DNA of 64,000 bases from Cyclobacteriaceae bacterium (GCA_030584025.1 CP129487.1:3935001-3999000), one strand, 5' to 3'; positions 24,746-34,410 are shown, counted from the stretch's first letter. Program-made: numbers and translations. Notes: generated by a model from the sequence alone, not told the origin.

Positions 24746-25639
24746 ATGGAGAAAAAGAAGTTACATCCGGATGGCCCGGAGTTTTCGCGGATGATTACAG
24801 GTGTTTGGCGTTGGAAGGAATTATCAACATCAGCTATTGAAAGATTGATTCATCAATCCGTTGATGCTGGCATTACCACGTTTGATCATGCTGATATTTA
24901 TGGTGACTATTCCTGTGAAGAACAATTCGGAGTGGTGCTGAAGGGAAATTCATCCCTGCGAAAAAAAATTCAATTGGTTACAAAATGTGGCATTAAGTTA
25001 CTGTCTGAAAAGCGTCCGGAGCATCATGTTAAGCATTATGATACATCAAGAAGACATATCATTAATTCAGTTGAGCAGTCATTAAAAAATTTGCATACGG
25101 ATTACCTCGACTTGTTACTGTTGCACCGTCCTGATCCGTTGATGCACCCTGAGGAAGTTGCGGAAGCTTTTGGCTTATTAAAACAAAATGGAAAGGTGTT
25201 GCATTTTGGAGTTTCTAACTTTACACCCACGCAATTTGAAATGCTTCAATCGTATGTGCATGATCCGCTTGTTACCAATCAGGTTGAGCTTTCGTTGTTT
25301 CAACATCAGGCATTGTTTGATGGTACGGTTGACGTGCTTATGAAACACCACGTTTCACCAATGGCGTGGTCGCCTTTGGGCGGGGGAAAATTTTTCTCTT
25401 CTTCAGGTGGAGATGATGCGGTAAATATGCCTTTGGAAAAAATGGCCACACAATACACGTGCAGTGTTAGTCAGCTTTTGCTGGCGTGGCTACTTCGTCA
25501 TCCATCGGGTATTTTGCCGATACTGGGCACCACTAATCCTGATCGAATACAAGAAGGCGCTGACGCAATTAATATTAAGCTGGATAGGCAGGATTGGTTT
25601 GAGATGCTTAAAGTTGTTACAGGTAATGACGTGGCCTGA
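24746..25639 (+). CDS. Aldo/keto reductase
   Basis: The 297-aa product is an AKR TIM barrel of the YdhF-like group. Visible residues include the catalytic Asp-Tyr pair in 'FDHADIYGDY' (about 45-54), the lysine in 'LVTKCGI' (about 78), the HRPDP block in 'LLLLHRPDPLMHP', and the cofactor loop 'GTTNPDRIQEG' near the C terminus. Members reduce carbonyl compounds with NADPH. The substrate cannot be predicted. It is a single gene between the divergent gdhA and the Uma2-like gene. Confidence 0.93.
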   Translation: MEKKKLHPDGPEFSRMITGVWRWKELSTSAIERLIHQSVDAGITTFDHADIYGDYSCEEQFGVVLKGNSSLRKKIQLVTKCGIKLLSEKRPEHHVKHYDTSRRHIINSVEQSLKNLHTDYLDLLLLHRPDPLMHPEEVAEAFGLLKQNGKVLHFGVSNFTPTQFEMLQSYVHDPLVTNQVELSLFQHQALFDGTVDVLMKHHVSPMAWSPLGGGKFFSSSGGDDAVNMPLEKMATQYTCSVSQLLLAWLLRHPSGILPILGTTNPDRIQEGADAINIKLDRQDWFEMLKVVTGNDVA

Positions 25640-25660
25640 ACTCATTTGATCGATTAATTG

Positions 25661-25668
25661 TATCTTTG
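25661..25668 (+). promoter_or_regulatory. Perfect -7 element just before the Uma2-like gene
   Basis: TATCTTTG matches TAnnTTTG exactly but ends only two bases before the first ATG (25671). Transcription from here would start inside the annotated CDS, which favours a later start at 25707. Confidence 0.45.
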
Positions 25669-25670
25669 GT

Positions 25671-26210
25671 ATGATGAAACCACTGATTGATAGTCCGCCC
25701 AGAACCATGATGGAGGTTTATAAATCTCTACCCGAAGGAACGTTGGCGGAATTGATCGATAATCAACTTGTTATGTCCCCATCACCGCTAGCCATTCATC
25801 AGAAGACCCTTCAAAAAATTTTCAGGAGACTTTCCGAGAGGATTGAAGACACGGGAATTGGAGAAATTTTTATCGCTCCGTTTGATGTGTACCTTGACGA
25901 GGAGCAAAATGCTGTTCAGCCGGATATTGTTGTTGTGCTAAGCAAAAGCAGATCAATCATAAACCCTAAGGGCCATATTCACGGAGTTCCCGATATGCTT
26001 ATCGAAATTCTCTCCCACGGAAACAAAGATCATGACCGGGTGAAGAAGAAAGCACTGTACGAACGTTTTGGCGTAAAGGAATATTGGATGGTTGACCCCG
26101 AAACCAAGACCACGGAAGGCTATACATTAAAAGATGGAGTCTTTGCTTCGCTAACCGGAGAAACCGGAACGTTCTCATCCCCGCTGCTGGGTATCGAAAT
26201 AAATTTCTAA
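25671..26210 (+). CDS. Uma2 family (DUF820) nuclease-like protein
   Basis: The 179-aa product has the Uma2 pattern: 'AELIDNQLVMSPSPLAIHQ' (about 25-44), 'APFDVYLDEEQNAVQPDIVVV' (about 65-85) and 'LIEILSHGNKDHDRVKKKALYERFGVKEYW', which supply the acidic and lysine residues of a PD-(D/E)xK fold. Enzymatic activity in this family is mostly unproven. The first ATG is at 25671, but a perfect -7 element at 25661-25668 would place the transcript start downstream of it; ATG 25707 would then be the real start, removing 12 residues. It is a single gene before uvrA. Confidence 0.85.
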   Translation: MMKPLIDSPPRTMMEVYKSLPEGTLAELIDNQLVMSPSPLAIHQKTLQKIFRRLSERIEDTGIGEIFIAPFDVYLDEEQNAVQPDIVVVLSKSRSIINPKGHIHGVPDMLIEILSHGNKDHDRVKKKALYERFGVKEYWMVDPETKTTEGYTLKDGVFASLTGETGTFSSPLLGIEINF

Positions 26211-26290
26211 ACGAAAAAACCGTTCTCCCGTATTTTCTGTTGTTCGGTAACATTGACCGATACACTTTTGTATCCTTCTTCGACTGATTC

Positions 26291-29140
26291 ATGGCCAGGG
26301 CTACAGCGCAAAAAAACATTCAGGATTCCACCGGGTACGACTTCATTGAAATTGTTGGGGCGCGTGAGCACAACCTGAAAAATGTTACCCTCTCATTTCC
26401 CCGTAACAAACTGGTGGTAATTACCGGAATCAGCGGAAGCGGAAAATCATCATTGGCTTTTGATACGATTTATGCCGAAGGGCAGCGCAGGTACATGGAA
26501 AGTTTTTCGGCTTACGCCCGTAGCTTCCTGGGCAACCTGGAGCGACCCGATGTAGACAAGATAAACGGCCTGAGCCCGGTAATCTCCATTGAACAAAAAA
26601 CTACTTCGCGTAACCCGCGGTCAACAGTTGGTACGGTTACGGAGATATACGACTTCATGCGCCTGTTGTTTGCGCGTGCAGGAGAAGCTTACTCGTATTT
26701 GAGCGGAGAGAAAATGATTCGCCAATCAGAAGATCAGATTCTGGACACCATCCTGCAAAAATTTAAAGCAAACAAATTGATTTTGCTGGCACCGGTAGTG
26801 AAAGGGCGTAAGGGGCATTACCGCGAACTGTTTCAGCAAATCCGGAAACAAGGATTTACCAAAGTACGTGTGGATGGTGAAGTTCAGGACATCACCGCGA
26901 AGATGCAGGTAGATCGGTATAAGATTCACGACATTGAAATTGTGATCGACCGCATTGTTGCCGATGATAAAGATCGTGTTCGTATCGGGCAGTCTATTAA
27001 CCGATCGCTTAAAGAAGGGAAGGGTGTAATGATGGTGTTGGATGAGAAGCAGAAGGTGCATCACTTCTCGAAATTTTTGATGGATCCGGTTACCGGTCTT
27101 TCGTATGATGAGCCTGCCCCCAATACGTTTTCATTTAACTCACCCTATGGCGCATGCCCGGTTTGCAACGGCTTGGGACAGGTGGAAGAGATCACAGAAG
27201 AATCGGTTATACCAGATAAAAAATTGAGCATCAGCCGGGGAGGAATTTTACCATTGGGTGAATACCGCGACATCTGGATATTTAAAAAAGTAGAAGCCAT
27301 ACTGAAGCGGTATAGGCTTACGCTGAGTACACCCATAAAGGATATTCCAAAAGATGTGCTGCAGGTGTTGTTGTATGGTGATGATGTACCCGTAGCGGTA
27401 CCATCTGTGAAATATCCGGGAACAGAGTGGAACACGCGCTTTGAAGGCATTGTAAATTTTTTGCAAAAGCAACGCGATGAAGGCTCGGAGGCGATTAAAC
27501 GTTGGGTGGAAGATTTTACTGTAGTAAAAACCTGTGCTGAATGTAACGGCACACGCTTAAAGAAGGAATCGCTTCATTTTAAAATAGCCGATAAAAATAT
27601 TGCCGAACTGGCTGAGTTGGATATCGACCATTTGAACAAGTGGTTTGCCGGACTGGAAAAACGACTCAATGAAAAGCAGCGAATCATTGCCACGGAGGTA
27701 TTGAAAGAAATTCGTAAGCGCATTGGCTTTTTGTTGGATGTTGGGTTGGACTACCTGCATTTAAACCGACCCCTTCGAACACTTAGTGGAGGTGAAGCGC
27801 AACGCATTCGGTTGGCCACGCAAATCGGTACACAGTTGGTAGGCGTGCTGTATATTTTGGATGAACCAAGCATTGGCCTGCACGCACGCGACAATGTGAA
27901 ACTGATCAAAGCATTAAAAGATTTACGCAACCTGGGCAACTCGGTAATTGTAGTGGAGCACGATAAGGACATGATGCTCGAATCCGATTACATCATTGAT
28001 ATCGGGCCTGGGGCCGGGCGGCATGGCGGGCAGGTGGTGGCGCAAGGTGATCCTGCTACATTTTTGAAATCGAAGAGTACAACATCAGCCTATTTAAAGG
28101 GCACGGTCGCTATTCCCTATAATAAAGAAAGGCGCACGGGATCAGGAGATAATTTATCCTTAAAAGGAGCTAGCGGCAATAATCTGAAAACGGTCGACCT
28201 GAGTATTCCGTTGGGAACGTTTACGTGTATTACAGGCGTTTCGGGTAGCGGAAAATCGACTTTGATTCACGATACGCTTTACCCGATTTTGAATCAGCAT
28301 TTCTTCAATTCTCGAAGAGAGCCCTTGCCCTTTAAAAAAGTAGAGGGCCTTGAGCACATCGACAAGGTGATTGAGGTGGATCAATCGCCTATTGGAAGAA
28401 CGCCACGATCCAACCCGGCCACCTACACCGGTGTGTTTACTGACATTCGCGATTTGTTTGCCCAATTGCCGGAAGCAAAAATCCGTGGGTATAAACCGGG
28501 GCGATTTTCATTCAATGTAAAAGGCGGAAGATGTGAAACCTGTGAAGGTGCCGGCCTGCGCCTGATTGAAATGGAGTTTTTGCCCGATGTGTATGTGCAT
28601 TGTGAAACCTGTAAGGGCAAGCGCTACAACCGCGAAACCTTGGAAGTTCGCTTTAAAGGAAAATCCATTTCGGATGTGCTGGACATGACCGTGGAAGAAG
28701 CGGTTACATTTTTTGAAAACCAACCGAAGATTTTACGCAAGATCAAAACCCTGCATGATGTTGGGCTGGGTTATATTTCACTTGGTCAGCATGCCACCAC
28801 GTTATCCGGAGGTGAAGCACAACGGGTGAAACTAGCCACCGAACTTTCAAAACGCGATACCGGAAAAACATTTTACATTCTGGATGAGCCAACCACCGGC
28901 TTACACTTTCAGGATATTGCGCACTTGCTGGACGTACTGCAAAAGCTGGTTGATAAAGGCAACACCGTTCTGGTTATTGAGCACAACCTGGATATCATTA
29001 AAGCAGCCGATTATGTGGTTGATCTGGGGCCGGAAGGAGGCGATCAAGGGGGAAGAATTGTGGCGATGGGCACACCCGAGACGGTATCAAAAAATCCGGC
29101 CAGCTATACCGGTAAATTTTTAAAGGCTGAATTAAATTAA
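26291..29140 (+). CDS. uvrA: Excinuclease ABC subunit A
   Basis: The 949-aa product is full-length UvrA with two ABC ATPase halves: Walker A 'GISGSGKSSLAF' (about 45-56) and 'GVSGSGKSTLIH' (about 648-659), signature motifs 'TLSGGEAQRI' and 'TLSGGEAQRVKLA', and zinc-finger cysteines in 'CPVCNG', 'CAECNG' and 'CETCEG...CETCKG'. It scans DNA for bulky damage and loads UvrB in nucleotide excision repair. The second subunit found here, uvrC, lies separately at 42.1 kb. The ATG at 26291 gives the standard N terminus. Confidence 0.98.
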   Translation: MARATAQKNIQDSTGYDFIEIVGAREHNLKNVTLSFPRNKLVVITGISGSGKSSLAFDTIYAEGQRRYMESFSAYARSFLGNLERPDVDKINGLSPVISIEQKTTSRNPRSTVGTVTEIYDFMRLLFARAGEAYSYLSGEKMIRQSEDQILDTILQKFKANKLILLAPVVKGRKGHYRELFQQIRKQGFTKVRVDGEVQDITAKMQVDRYKIHDIEIVIDRIVADDKDRVRIGQSINRSLKEGKGVMMVLDEKQKVHHFSKFLMDPVTGLSYDEPAPNTFSFNSPYGACPVCNGLGQVEEITEESVIPDKKLSISRGGILPLGEYRDIWIFKKVEAILKRYRLTLSTPIKDIPKDVLQVLLYGDDVPVAVPSVKYPGTEWNTRFEGIVNFLQKQRDEGSEAIKRWVEDFTVVKTCAECNGTRLKKESLHFKIADKNIAELAELDIDHLNKWFAGLEKRLNEKQRIIATEVLKEIRKRIGFLLDVGLDYLHLNRPLRTLSGGEAQRIRLATQIGTQLVGVLYILDEPSIGLHARDNVKLIKALKDLRNLGNSVIVVEHDKDMMLESDYIIDIGPGAGRHGGQVVAQGDPATFLKSKSTTSAYLKGTVAIPYNKERRTGSGDNLSLKGASGNNLKTVDLSIPLGTFTCITGVSGSGKSTLIHDTLYPILNQHFFNSRREPLPFKKVEGLEHIDKVIEVDQSPIGRTPRSNPATYTGVFTDIRDLFAQLPEAKIRGYKPGRFSFNVKGGRCETCEGAGLRLIEMEFLPDVYVHCETCKGKRYNRETLEVRFKGKSISDVLDMTVEEAVTFFENQPKILRKIKTLHDVGLGYISLGQHATTLSGGEAQRVKLATELSKRDTGKTFYILDEPTTGLHFQDIAHLLDVLQKLVDKGNTVLVIEHNLDIIKAADYVVDLGPEGGDQGGRIVAMGTPETVSKNPASYTGKFLKAELN

Positions 29141-29163
29141 CTTTACACACGTTATCGCTGCAC

Positions 29164-29412
29164 ATGAACGCACAAACACGACAATATTTATTCGGATCAA
29201 TTTTTCTGGCTGTTGGCGGGTACCAGTTTTACCTGAACGATATGTTGGAGTTTTCACTTTACCTCTGTGCCGGATCGGCTTTTATTGTGAATGCATTGGT
29301 CAACGAGCCGCGGCTGTTTGCCTATAAAAAAGCGTTGGTTATGATAACCTGGGGTCTGATTATCGCCTCCGGAATCTTATTTTTCTACTTATTACGGTAT
29401 AAATTTTTCTAA
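29164..29412 (+). CDS. Small membrane protein of unknown function
   Basis: The 82-aa product is mostly hydrophobic with about three membrane segments (roughly residues 8-24, 28-46 and 56-78) and short charged loops. No family is recognised. It starts 24 bases after uvrA and precedes the LytS/LytTR pair, from which a separate -7 element (29457) divides it. Confidence 0.65.
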   Translation: MNAQTRQYLFGSIFLAVGGYQFYLNDMLEFSLYLCAGSAFIVNALVNEPRLFAYKKALVMITWGLIIASGILFFYLLRYKFF

Positions 29413-29456
29413 AATCCACTGATATAAAAAACCTGTCAAGGGTATAGCGCAGGCTT

Positions 29457-29464
29457 TACTTTTG
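29457..29464 (+). promoter_or_regulatory. Candidate -7 element of the LytS-type kinase gene
   Basis: TACTTTTG matches TAnnTTTG exactly. Transcription starting about seven bases later would favour the ATG at 29480 over the ATG at 29468 or the TTG at 29462. Confidence 0.45.
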
Positions 29465-29467
29465 ACT

Positions 29468-30529
29468 ATGCTAACCGCCATGGTCGACAATAAAAAACGA
29501 CTTTACTGGATCCTGCAACTAAGCGTATGGGGTGCGTATGCTGGCATTCAGATTGTGTTTAGCATACTGGCTTCTGGTCAGGTCATCAGTTTTAATCGAA
29601 CGGCTTTTTTTATTTCAGAGGCTGCGTTGTTTTTTCTGGCCACACACGTGTTCCGTCTGTATGTAAAACGGAGAAACTGGCTTCGCCTGCGCGTGCCGAA
29701 ATTAATTCCAAGGGTGTTGCTGGCTTCCGGATTGATGGGGTTAATGGTATATGTTTTTCGTATACCGATAAGTTTGATAACCGGAAGAGCCACCGTAATT
29801 GAAACCGCCTTTTCACCCGATCAGATTGCCGGACTCTCGGCCATTTACATGTTGTTCTTCTTTTTGTGGGCCACGTTTTATTTCACGTATCATTTTATTG
29901 AGCAATACAATAAATCCTTGAAGTACGAAGCGTACATGACATCCATTGAGTTGAACAACCTCAAATCACAACTTAATCCGCATTTTATTTTCAATGCGTT
30001 GAATAGTATTCGTGCATTAGTGGATGAGAATCCGCAGAAATCAAAGCAAGCCATCAACCAGCTTTCCAATATCTTACGGAACTCACTAACCTTTGAAAAA
30101 AAGGGACTCACCAAGTTTGAAGATGAACTCAAAATTGTGAAAGATTACCTGAGTCTGGAGAGTGTGCGGTTTGAGGAAAGGTTGAAAACAGATTTTAACA
30201 TTCATCCGCAATCAGCCAATTTCCGGGTACCACCACTAATGATTCAAACACTGGTAGAGAACGGAGTGAAGCATGGAATTTCCAAACTTACAGCCGGTGG
30301 GGTAATTCATGTAAAGACCACGGTGGAGAATAATCGGTTGAAAATTCAAATCCGCAACAGCGGACAACTGCTAAATGGAGTTAGGAAAAACAAGGGAATT
30401 GGCATTGCCAATACCATACAACGCCTGAAGCTTCTATATGGCGACCAGGCATCATTTAGAATGGTCAATGAAAATAATAATTTTGTACTTACGGAGATAG
30501 TTATTCCGCAAACCTTAGTAACTACGTAG
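29468..30529 (+). CDS. LytS-type sensor histidine kinase
   Basis: The ~353-aa product has four hydrophobic segments in its first ~140 residues, then a His_kinase domain with phospho-acceptor H172 in 'LKSQLNPHFIFNALNSI' and a HATPase region ('MIQTLVENGVKHGI', 'GIGIANTIQRLKLLYG'). This is the class that pairs with LytTR regulators; its partner follows after 46 bases. The start is uncertain: ATG at 29468 is used here, and ATG at 29480 is preferred if the TACTTTTG element at 29457 is the promoter. The signal is unknown. Confidence 0.92.
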   Translation: MLTAMVDNKKRLYWILQLSVWGAYAGIQIVFSILASGQVISFNRTAFFISEAALFFLATHVFRLYVKRRNWLRLRVPKLIPRVLLASGLMGLMVYVFRIPISLITGRATVIETAFSPDQIAGLSAIYMLFFFLWATFYFTYHFIEQYNKSLKYEAYMTSIELNNLKSQLNPHFIFNALNSIRALVDENPQKSKQAINQLSNILRNSLTFEKKGLTKFEDELKIVKDYLSLESVRFEERLKTDFNIHPQSANFRVPPLMIQTLVENGVKHGISKLTAGGVIHVKTTVENNRLKIQIRNSGQLLNGVRKNKGIGIANTIQRLKLLYGDQASFRMVNENNNFVLTEIVIPQTLVTT

Positions 30530-30575
30530 CCGTAAAGAGCATGGTAAAGACCCGCGTAACGTTTAACATAAACCT

Positions 30576-31301
30576 ATGAAAGCCCTTATTGTGGACGATG
30601 AGCGCCTGGCGCGAAAAGAATTGATGAAATTATTGGAAGATCACCCTTCTATTGAGGTGGTGGGTGAAGCTGCCAACGCGGATGAAGCCATTACCATGGT
30701 AAACGAACTTAATCCTGATTTACTTTTTCTGGATATTCAGATGCCGGGCAAAACAGGCTTTCAATTACTCGAAGAGTTGGACTCAGTTCCCATGGTGGTG
30801 TTCACTACGGCATACGATGAATTTGCATTGAAAGCTTTTGAGGTGAGTGCGTTGGATTATTTGTTAAAGCCCATACAGGCTGAGCGACTTTCCGAAACCG
30901 TTTCCAAAATTATGGAGCGTGAGCGAAACAAAGTCAATGTGGCCCGTGGGGAAGGAGATAAGAAGTTAGGCTTGAACGATCAGGTGTTTGTAAAGGATGG
31001 AGAACGGTGTTGGTTTGTAAGCCTTTCAAACATACGCCTGTTCGAGTCGGATGGTAATTATATAAAGGTGTATTTCGATACCAATCGTCCGATGATTCAT
31101 AAATCATTAAATGCATTGGACGAAAAACTGGATGAGCGCGCGTTCTTTCGCGCCAGCCGCAAGCACATCATTAACTTAAGCTGGGTGGAAGGCATTGAAC
31201 CCTGGTTTAATGGTGGGTTGATGGTGAAATTAAAAGGCGGAGATAAGGTTGAAGTAAGCCGCAGACAAGCCGCTAAGTTTAAGGATATGATGAGTTTGTA
31301 A
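30576..31301 (+). CDS. LytTR-family response regulator
   Basis: The 241-aa product combines a receiver domain (acidic pocket 'IVDDERLA', phospho-acceptor D53 in 'LFLDIQMPGKTG', lysine in 'LLKPIQAERL') with a C-terminal LytTR DNA-binding domain (about 145-240: 'IRLFESDGNYIKVYF', 'FFRASRKHIINLSWV', 'VEVSRRQAAKFKDMM'). It is the cognate of the kinase just upstream. LytTR regulators bind as dimers to direct repeats about one helix turn apart. The target genes are unknown; the next gene is a truncated caspase-like ORF. Confidence 0.94.
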   Translation: MKALIVDDERLARKELMKLLEDHPSIEVVGEAANADEAITMVNELNPDLLFLDIQMPGKTGFQLLEELDSVPMVVFTTAYDEFALKAFEVSALDYLLKPIQAERLSETVSKIMERERNKVNVARGEGDKKLGLNDQVFVKDGERCWFVSLSNIRLFESDGNYIKVYFDTNRPMIHKSLNALDEKLDERAFFRASRKHIINLSWVEGIEPWFNGGLMVKLKGGDKVEVSRRQAAKFKDMMSL

Positions 31302-31410
31302 GTTTGAAATAAAACACAAATGTCATCAACCAATAGCATCTCAATATTCTGATCTGAGATTGCTCCCGTATTTTTTCTGAAAATTATTTTATTGGACTTG
31401 GTCACAAAAA

Positions 31411-32061
31411 ATAGTTGGTAACGGAGATTATAAATCGGAAGGGAAACTTAGAAACACACTTAATGATGCACAAGCGATGACGGCCACATTGAAAAGACTT
31501 GGCTTTGAGGTGATGACGGTTGAGAACGGAACATATGAGGAAATGAAAAATGCTGTCTATGCTTTTGGTGATCGAATTCAGGATGTTGATGTTTCGATGT
31601 TTTTCTATGCAGGTCATGGAATTGAAGTTGATGGTGTGAATTACCTTATTCCGGTTGATGCGGATGTTCAATCACACTTGGATGTAAAGCAGAAATGTAT
31701 TCCACTGACTGGAATTTTAAATACAATGGAGTTTGCCAACGATGAGGGATTAAACATGATCATTCTTGATGCCTGTCGGAATAATCCATTCCCAACGGGG
31801 AAACGTGGAGGAGCAGGATTGGCTCGGGTAAGTGCGCCTAGCGGAACCCTTATTGCTTATGCAACAGATCCAGGATCAGTAGCGTCAGATGGTGATGGAG
31901 CTAATGGACTTTATACCGGAGAGTTGGTTAAGCAATTGAATATTTCGCAACGGATTGAAGATATCTTCATGAATACACGAAACAGCGTTGAACAACTTTC
32001 GGGAGGTAAGCAGCGGCCTTGGGAAGAGGCGCGTTTAAAGGGGGTTTTTTATCTGAAATAA
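31411..32061 (+). pseudogene. 5'-truncated caspase-like (peptidase C14) gene
   Basis: The reading frame gives a caspase-family sequence from 'IVGNGDYKSEGKLRNTLNDAQAM' (split here for reading) to 'QRPWEEARLKGVFYLK', with catalytic His in 'FYAGHG' (codon 31615) and Cys in 'LDACRNN' (codon 31774). The frame is open back to a stop at 31378-31380, but it has no ATG before 31477, and the first beta strand before 'VGN' ('ALVIGN' in relatives) is missing. It therefore looks like a gene that lost its start and N terminus. If translation begins at ATG 31477, a 194-aa product lacking the first strand would result. No extra C-terminal domain is present. Confidence 0.7.
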
Positions 32062-32065
32062 AGTC

Positions 32066-32434
32066 TTAACGGAGCACAAGATCAATCAGCTCCTTCTGCA
32101 CATTCCAGTCTTTGGCAAGTTTAAGCATGGCGGTGGCCTCCATTTCGGTAACATAGCCTTTCAGGTTATTGGCCTGCCATACCATGTTGATTAATTCTGT
32201 GCGTTTGTCTTTCGGATAATCGGCAATGATGTCGTTCAGAAAATCGCGGGCACGTTCAAACGAAGTCAGGTAGTCTTGTGCAATGAATTCTTGTGCCCAT
32301 TTATATTCTTCCAGTGCATCCAGTTCGCGGGCCGTTTTGTCAAGGTCTTGCTTTTCCTCCTCGTCCAGCCCGTGATAGTGGAATATCACTGACTTGAGCA
32401 ACATATACACGCGTTTTTCTTCGGGGGTCTTCAT
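32066..32434 (-). CDS. Helical protein, possibly TerB-like
   Basis: The 122-aa product is all-helical and acidic, without signal or membrane segment. 'NLKGYVTEMEATAMLKLAKDWNV' near the C terminus and the spacing of the helices resemble the TerB fold, but the first acidic loop is not clear. It is the last of three leftward genes (after hemW and the cyclase) and is 23 bases downstream of the cyclase gene. Function unknown. Confidence 0.65.
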   Translation of the reverse strand: MKTPEEKRVYMLLKSVIFHYHGLDEEEKQDLDKTARELDALEEYKWAQEFIAQDYLTSFERARDFLNDIIADYPKDKRTELINMVWQANNLKGYVTEMEATAMLKLAKDWNVQKELIDLVLR

Positions 32435-32457
32435 GCAAGAGGGATACAGCCGGAAAA

Positions 32458-33213
32458 TTACAAAACTTCTGTGAGCTTATACAGCATGGGGCGCGATGGA
32501 CTCGCATCCATTTCCAGGTTTATTACTTGCAGGTTCATCAGGTAAAGCCCGTCAGGTATTGTATTTTCAATAAAGGCAAGTTCAGTTATGCTGCAACCTG
32601 TTCGCACCTGTTCGGGAAACTTCCAAAATGCCCGGTGACCTGCCAGTTTTCCCCCATCCACTTCTTTATCCACGCTGGGTAAATCAAGCACCAGGTGTTC
32701 AATGCCCCGGTCAACTAAAAACGACACTGCATCGGCCTGCAGATAGGGGGGATTTGTGCCAGAGTATTGCCTTAATTTTTTCTCGGATGTATTGGGAAGG
32801 GTGCGTACAATCAGCCCTGCTGTTTTATGCTTGATTTTTTGTTGAAGCGCTTCACGTGTGATGACCTGATCACCATCATTAAGTTTAACGGGCTCGACAG
32901 TAATCAGTTCAGAAAAAAAATGATGCTGCTTCAGGGTTTCATTAATTACTGCACGATTAGCCGTGATGTGTCCATAACATTCCGTATGCGTTCCGTTTCC
33001 GTGCGGGGTAATGGTTAGTTTTTGGTAATTGACCGAGCCACCTTTCGCCACGCTTCCGATAAAATCACCAGATTCGATTGTTTCAAACTTCACCGCTTCA
33101 GCCCAATAGCAAGAAGGATTATTGTTTCCTTCCCGAAGTGGAATAGAAATATCCAACGGCTCATTTAGGTTAGCTGAATAGTTTTTTTTGTTGAAGGCGA
33201 GTTGAATAGTCAT
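32458..33213 (-). CDS. Cyclase family protein (kynurenine formamidase-like)
   Basis: The 251-aa product has the cyclase/KynB family metal motif in a variant form, 'HGNGTHTECYGHI' (about residues 71-83, versus HxGTHxDxPxH), and later 'GIEHLVLDLPSVDKEVDGG' and 'HRAFWKFPEQVRTGCSITE'. Family members hydrolyse arylformamides or similar bonds with zinc or manganese. The substrate is not predictable; the Asp and Pro of the classical motif are Glu and Tyr-Gly here. The ATG overlaps the end of hemW by four bases, so the two are translationally coupled. Confidence 0.85.
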   Translation of the reverse strand: MTIQLAFNKKNYSANLNEPLDISIPLREGNNNPSCYWAEAVKFETIESGDFIGSVAKGGSVNYQKLTITPHGNGTHTECYGHITANRAVINETLKQHHFFSELITVEPVKLNDGDQVITREALQQKIKHKTAGLIVRTLPNTSEKKLRQYSGTNPPYLQADAVSFLVDRGIEHLVLDLPSVDKEVDGGKLAGHRAFWKFPEQVRTGCSITELAFIENTIPDGLYLMNLQVINLEMDASPSRPMLYKLTEVL

Positions 33214-34343
33214 GAACTTACTATAAAAAGGTCTGATGCAATCTTATCGGCTAAAAGTTTTCCACTGCGGGTTAATGTAATTACTTCATTCTCTACTACA
33301 ATTAATTTTTGTTGCATGAGTTCCTGAAGATACGCACTATTTTGCTCAGCAAGATCATACCCGTATTTGTGTTTCAATGTCGTTAAATCAGTGCCCCATT
33401 GTGTGCGCAGTGTGGTAAGAATAAATTCATTGATTTTATTTTCGATAGTGAGGATTTCCTTTTCAGCGGGAATAGTTCCCTGTGTAATGCCTTTTAAATA
33501 GTGATGATTGTTGCGGACATTAAATTGGCGCGACACCTGGTTGAAAGAATGTGCACTCGGCCCTACACCCAGGTAATTCTCTTGCCTCCAATAACTGCTG
33601 TTGTGGCGCGAATAAAATCCTGGCAAAGCGAAATTCGAAATTTCATAATGTTCGTAACCTGCCAGCTGCAACCGGTCCATAAGTATTTCAAACTGGTTGG
33701 CGGCCAGATCATCAGGTATTGTTCTTAATTTGCCAGTTGTTGCCCACTTTCCAAAAACGGTTTGAGGTTCGATAGTAAGAGAATAGCAACTGATGTGTTG
33801 AGGCTCAAGCAGCAGGGCTTGCTCAATATCAGCTTTCCAACGGTTATCATCCTGGCCGGGTATGCTGTAAATCAAGTCCAGGCTGATGTTTGCAAAACCT
33901 GCATGACGGGCGGCCTCAAACGTTTTTAATGCAATAGTGCGGTCGTGCGCGCGGTTCATGTACCGCAACAAATCATCGTGGAAGGTTTGTATGCCAATAC
34001 TTAACCGGTTTACTCCGGCTTGACGTATGGCCCGAAGATAATCCCCATGAAGATCATCCGGATTTGCCTCCAGGGTAATCTCCGCATCAGGTGCAACGGG
34101 GTGAAGTTCATTAATGGTTTGCAGCAACCTGTGAATTTCGTCAGGTGATAATACAGATGGAGTTCCTCCTCCAAAGTAAATCGTGTTAACGAGTTCGTGA
34201 CCAAGGTAGTCTTTTTGAATGCCGATTTCTCTGGCAATAGCCATGACCATTTCGGCACGCAGCGTTTGGTTGGTTGAGAAATGGAAATCGCAGTAGTAGC
34301 AAGCCTGCTTACAGAAGGGGATATGTATGTAAATGCCTGCCAT
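33210..34343 (-). CDS. hemW: HemW, radical SAM heme chaperone
   Basis: The 377-aa product carries the radical SAM cluster motif CxxxCxxC in 'PFCKQACYYCDFHF' (about residues 9-22), then 'YFGGGTPSVL' and 'EANPDDLHGDYL', and the HemW-specific 'HNSSYWRQENYLGVGPSAHS' block (about 240-260). HemW proteins lack the extra residues needed for coproporphyrinogen oxidation and transfer heme. It heads a leftward operon with the cyclase and the 32066-32434 gene, and diverges from the DUF4271-hemD pair, which is also linked to tetrapyrrole synthesis. Confidence 0.93.
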   Translation of the reverse strand: MAGIYIHIPFCKQACYYCDFHFSTNQTLRAEMVMAIAREIGIQKDYLGHELVNTIYFGGGTPSVLSPDEIHRLLQTINELHPVAPDAEITLEANPDDLHGDYLRAIRQAGVNRLSIGIQTFHDDLLRYMNRAHDRTIALKTFEAARHAGFANISLDLIYSIPGQDDNRWKADIEQALLLEPQHISCYSLTIEPQTVFGKWATTGKLRTIPDDLAANQFEILMDRLQLAGYEHYEISNFALPGFYSRHNSSYWRQENYLGVGPSAHSFNQVSRQFNVRNNHHYLKGITQGTIPAEKEILTIENKINEFILTTLRTQWGTDLTTLKHKYGYDLAEQNSAYLQELMQQKLIVVENEVITLTRSGKLLADKIASDLFIVSS

Positions 34344-34410
34344 TACAGTGCAAAGCTAATGGTTATGCATCGGCTTGCCGAATGGGTTTCGCAATGCGGA
34401 TCGTTTCTGA

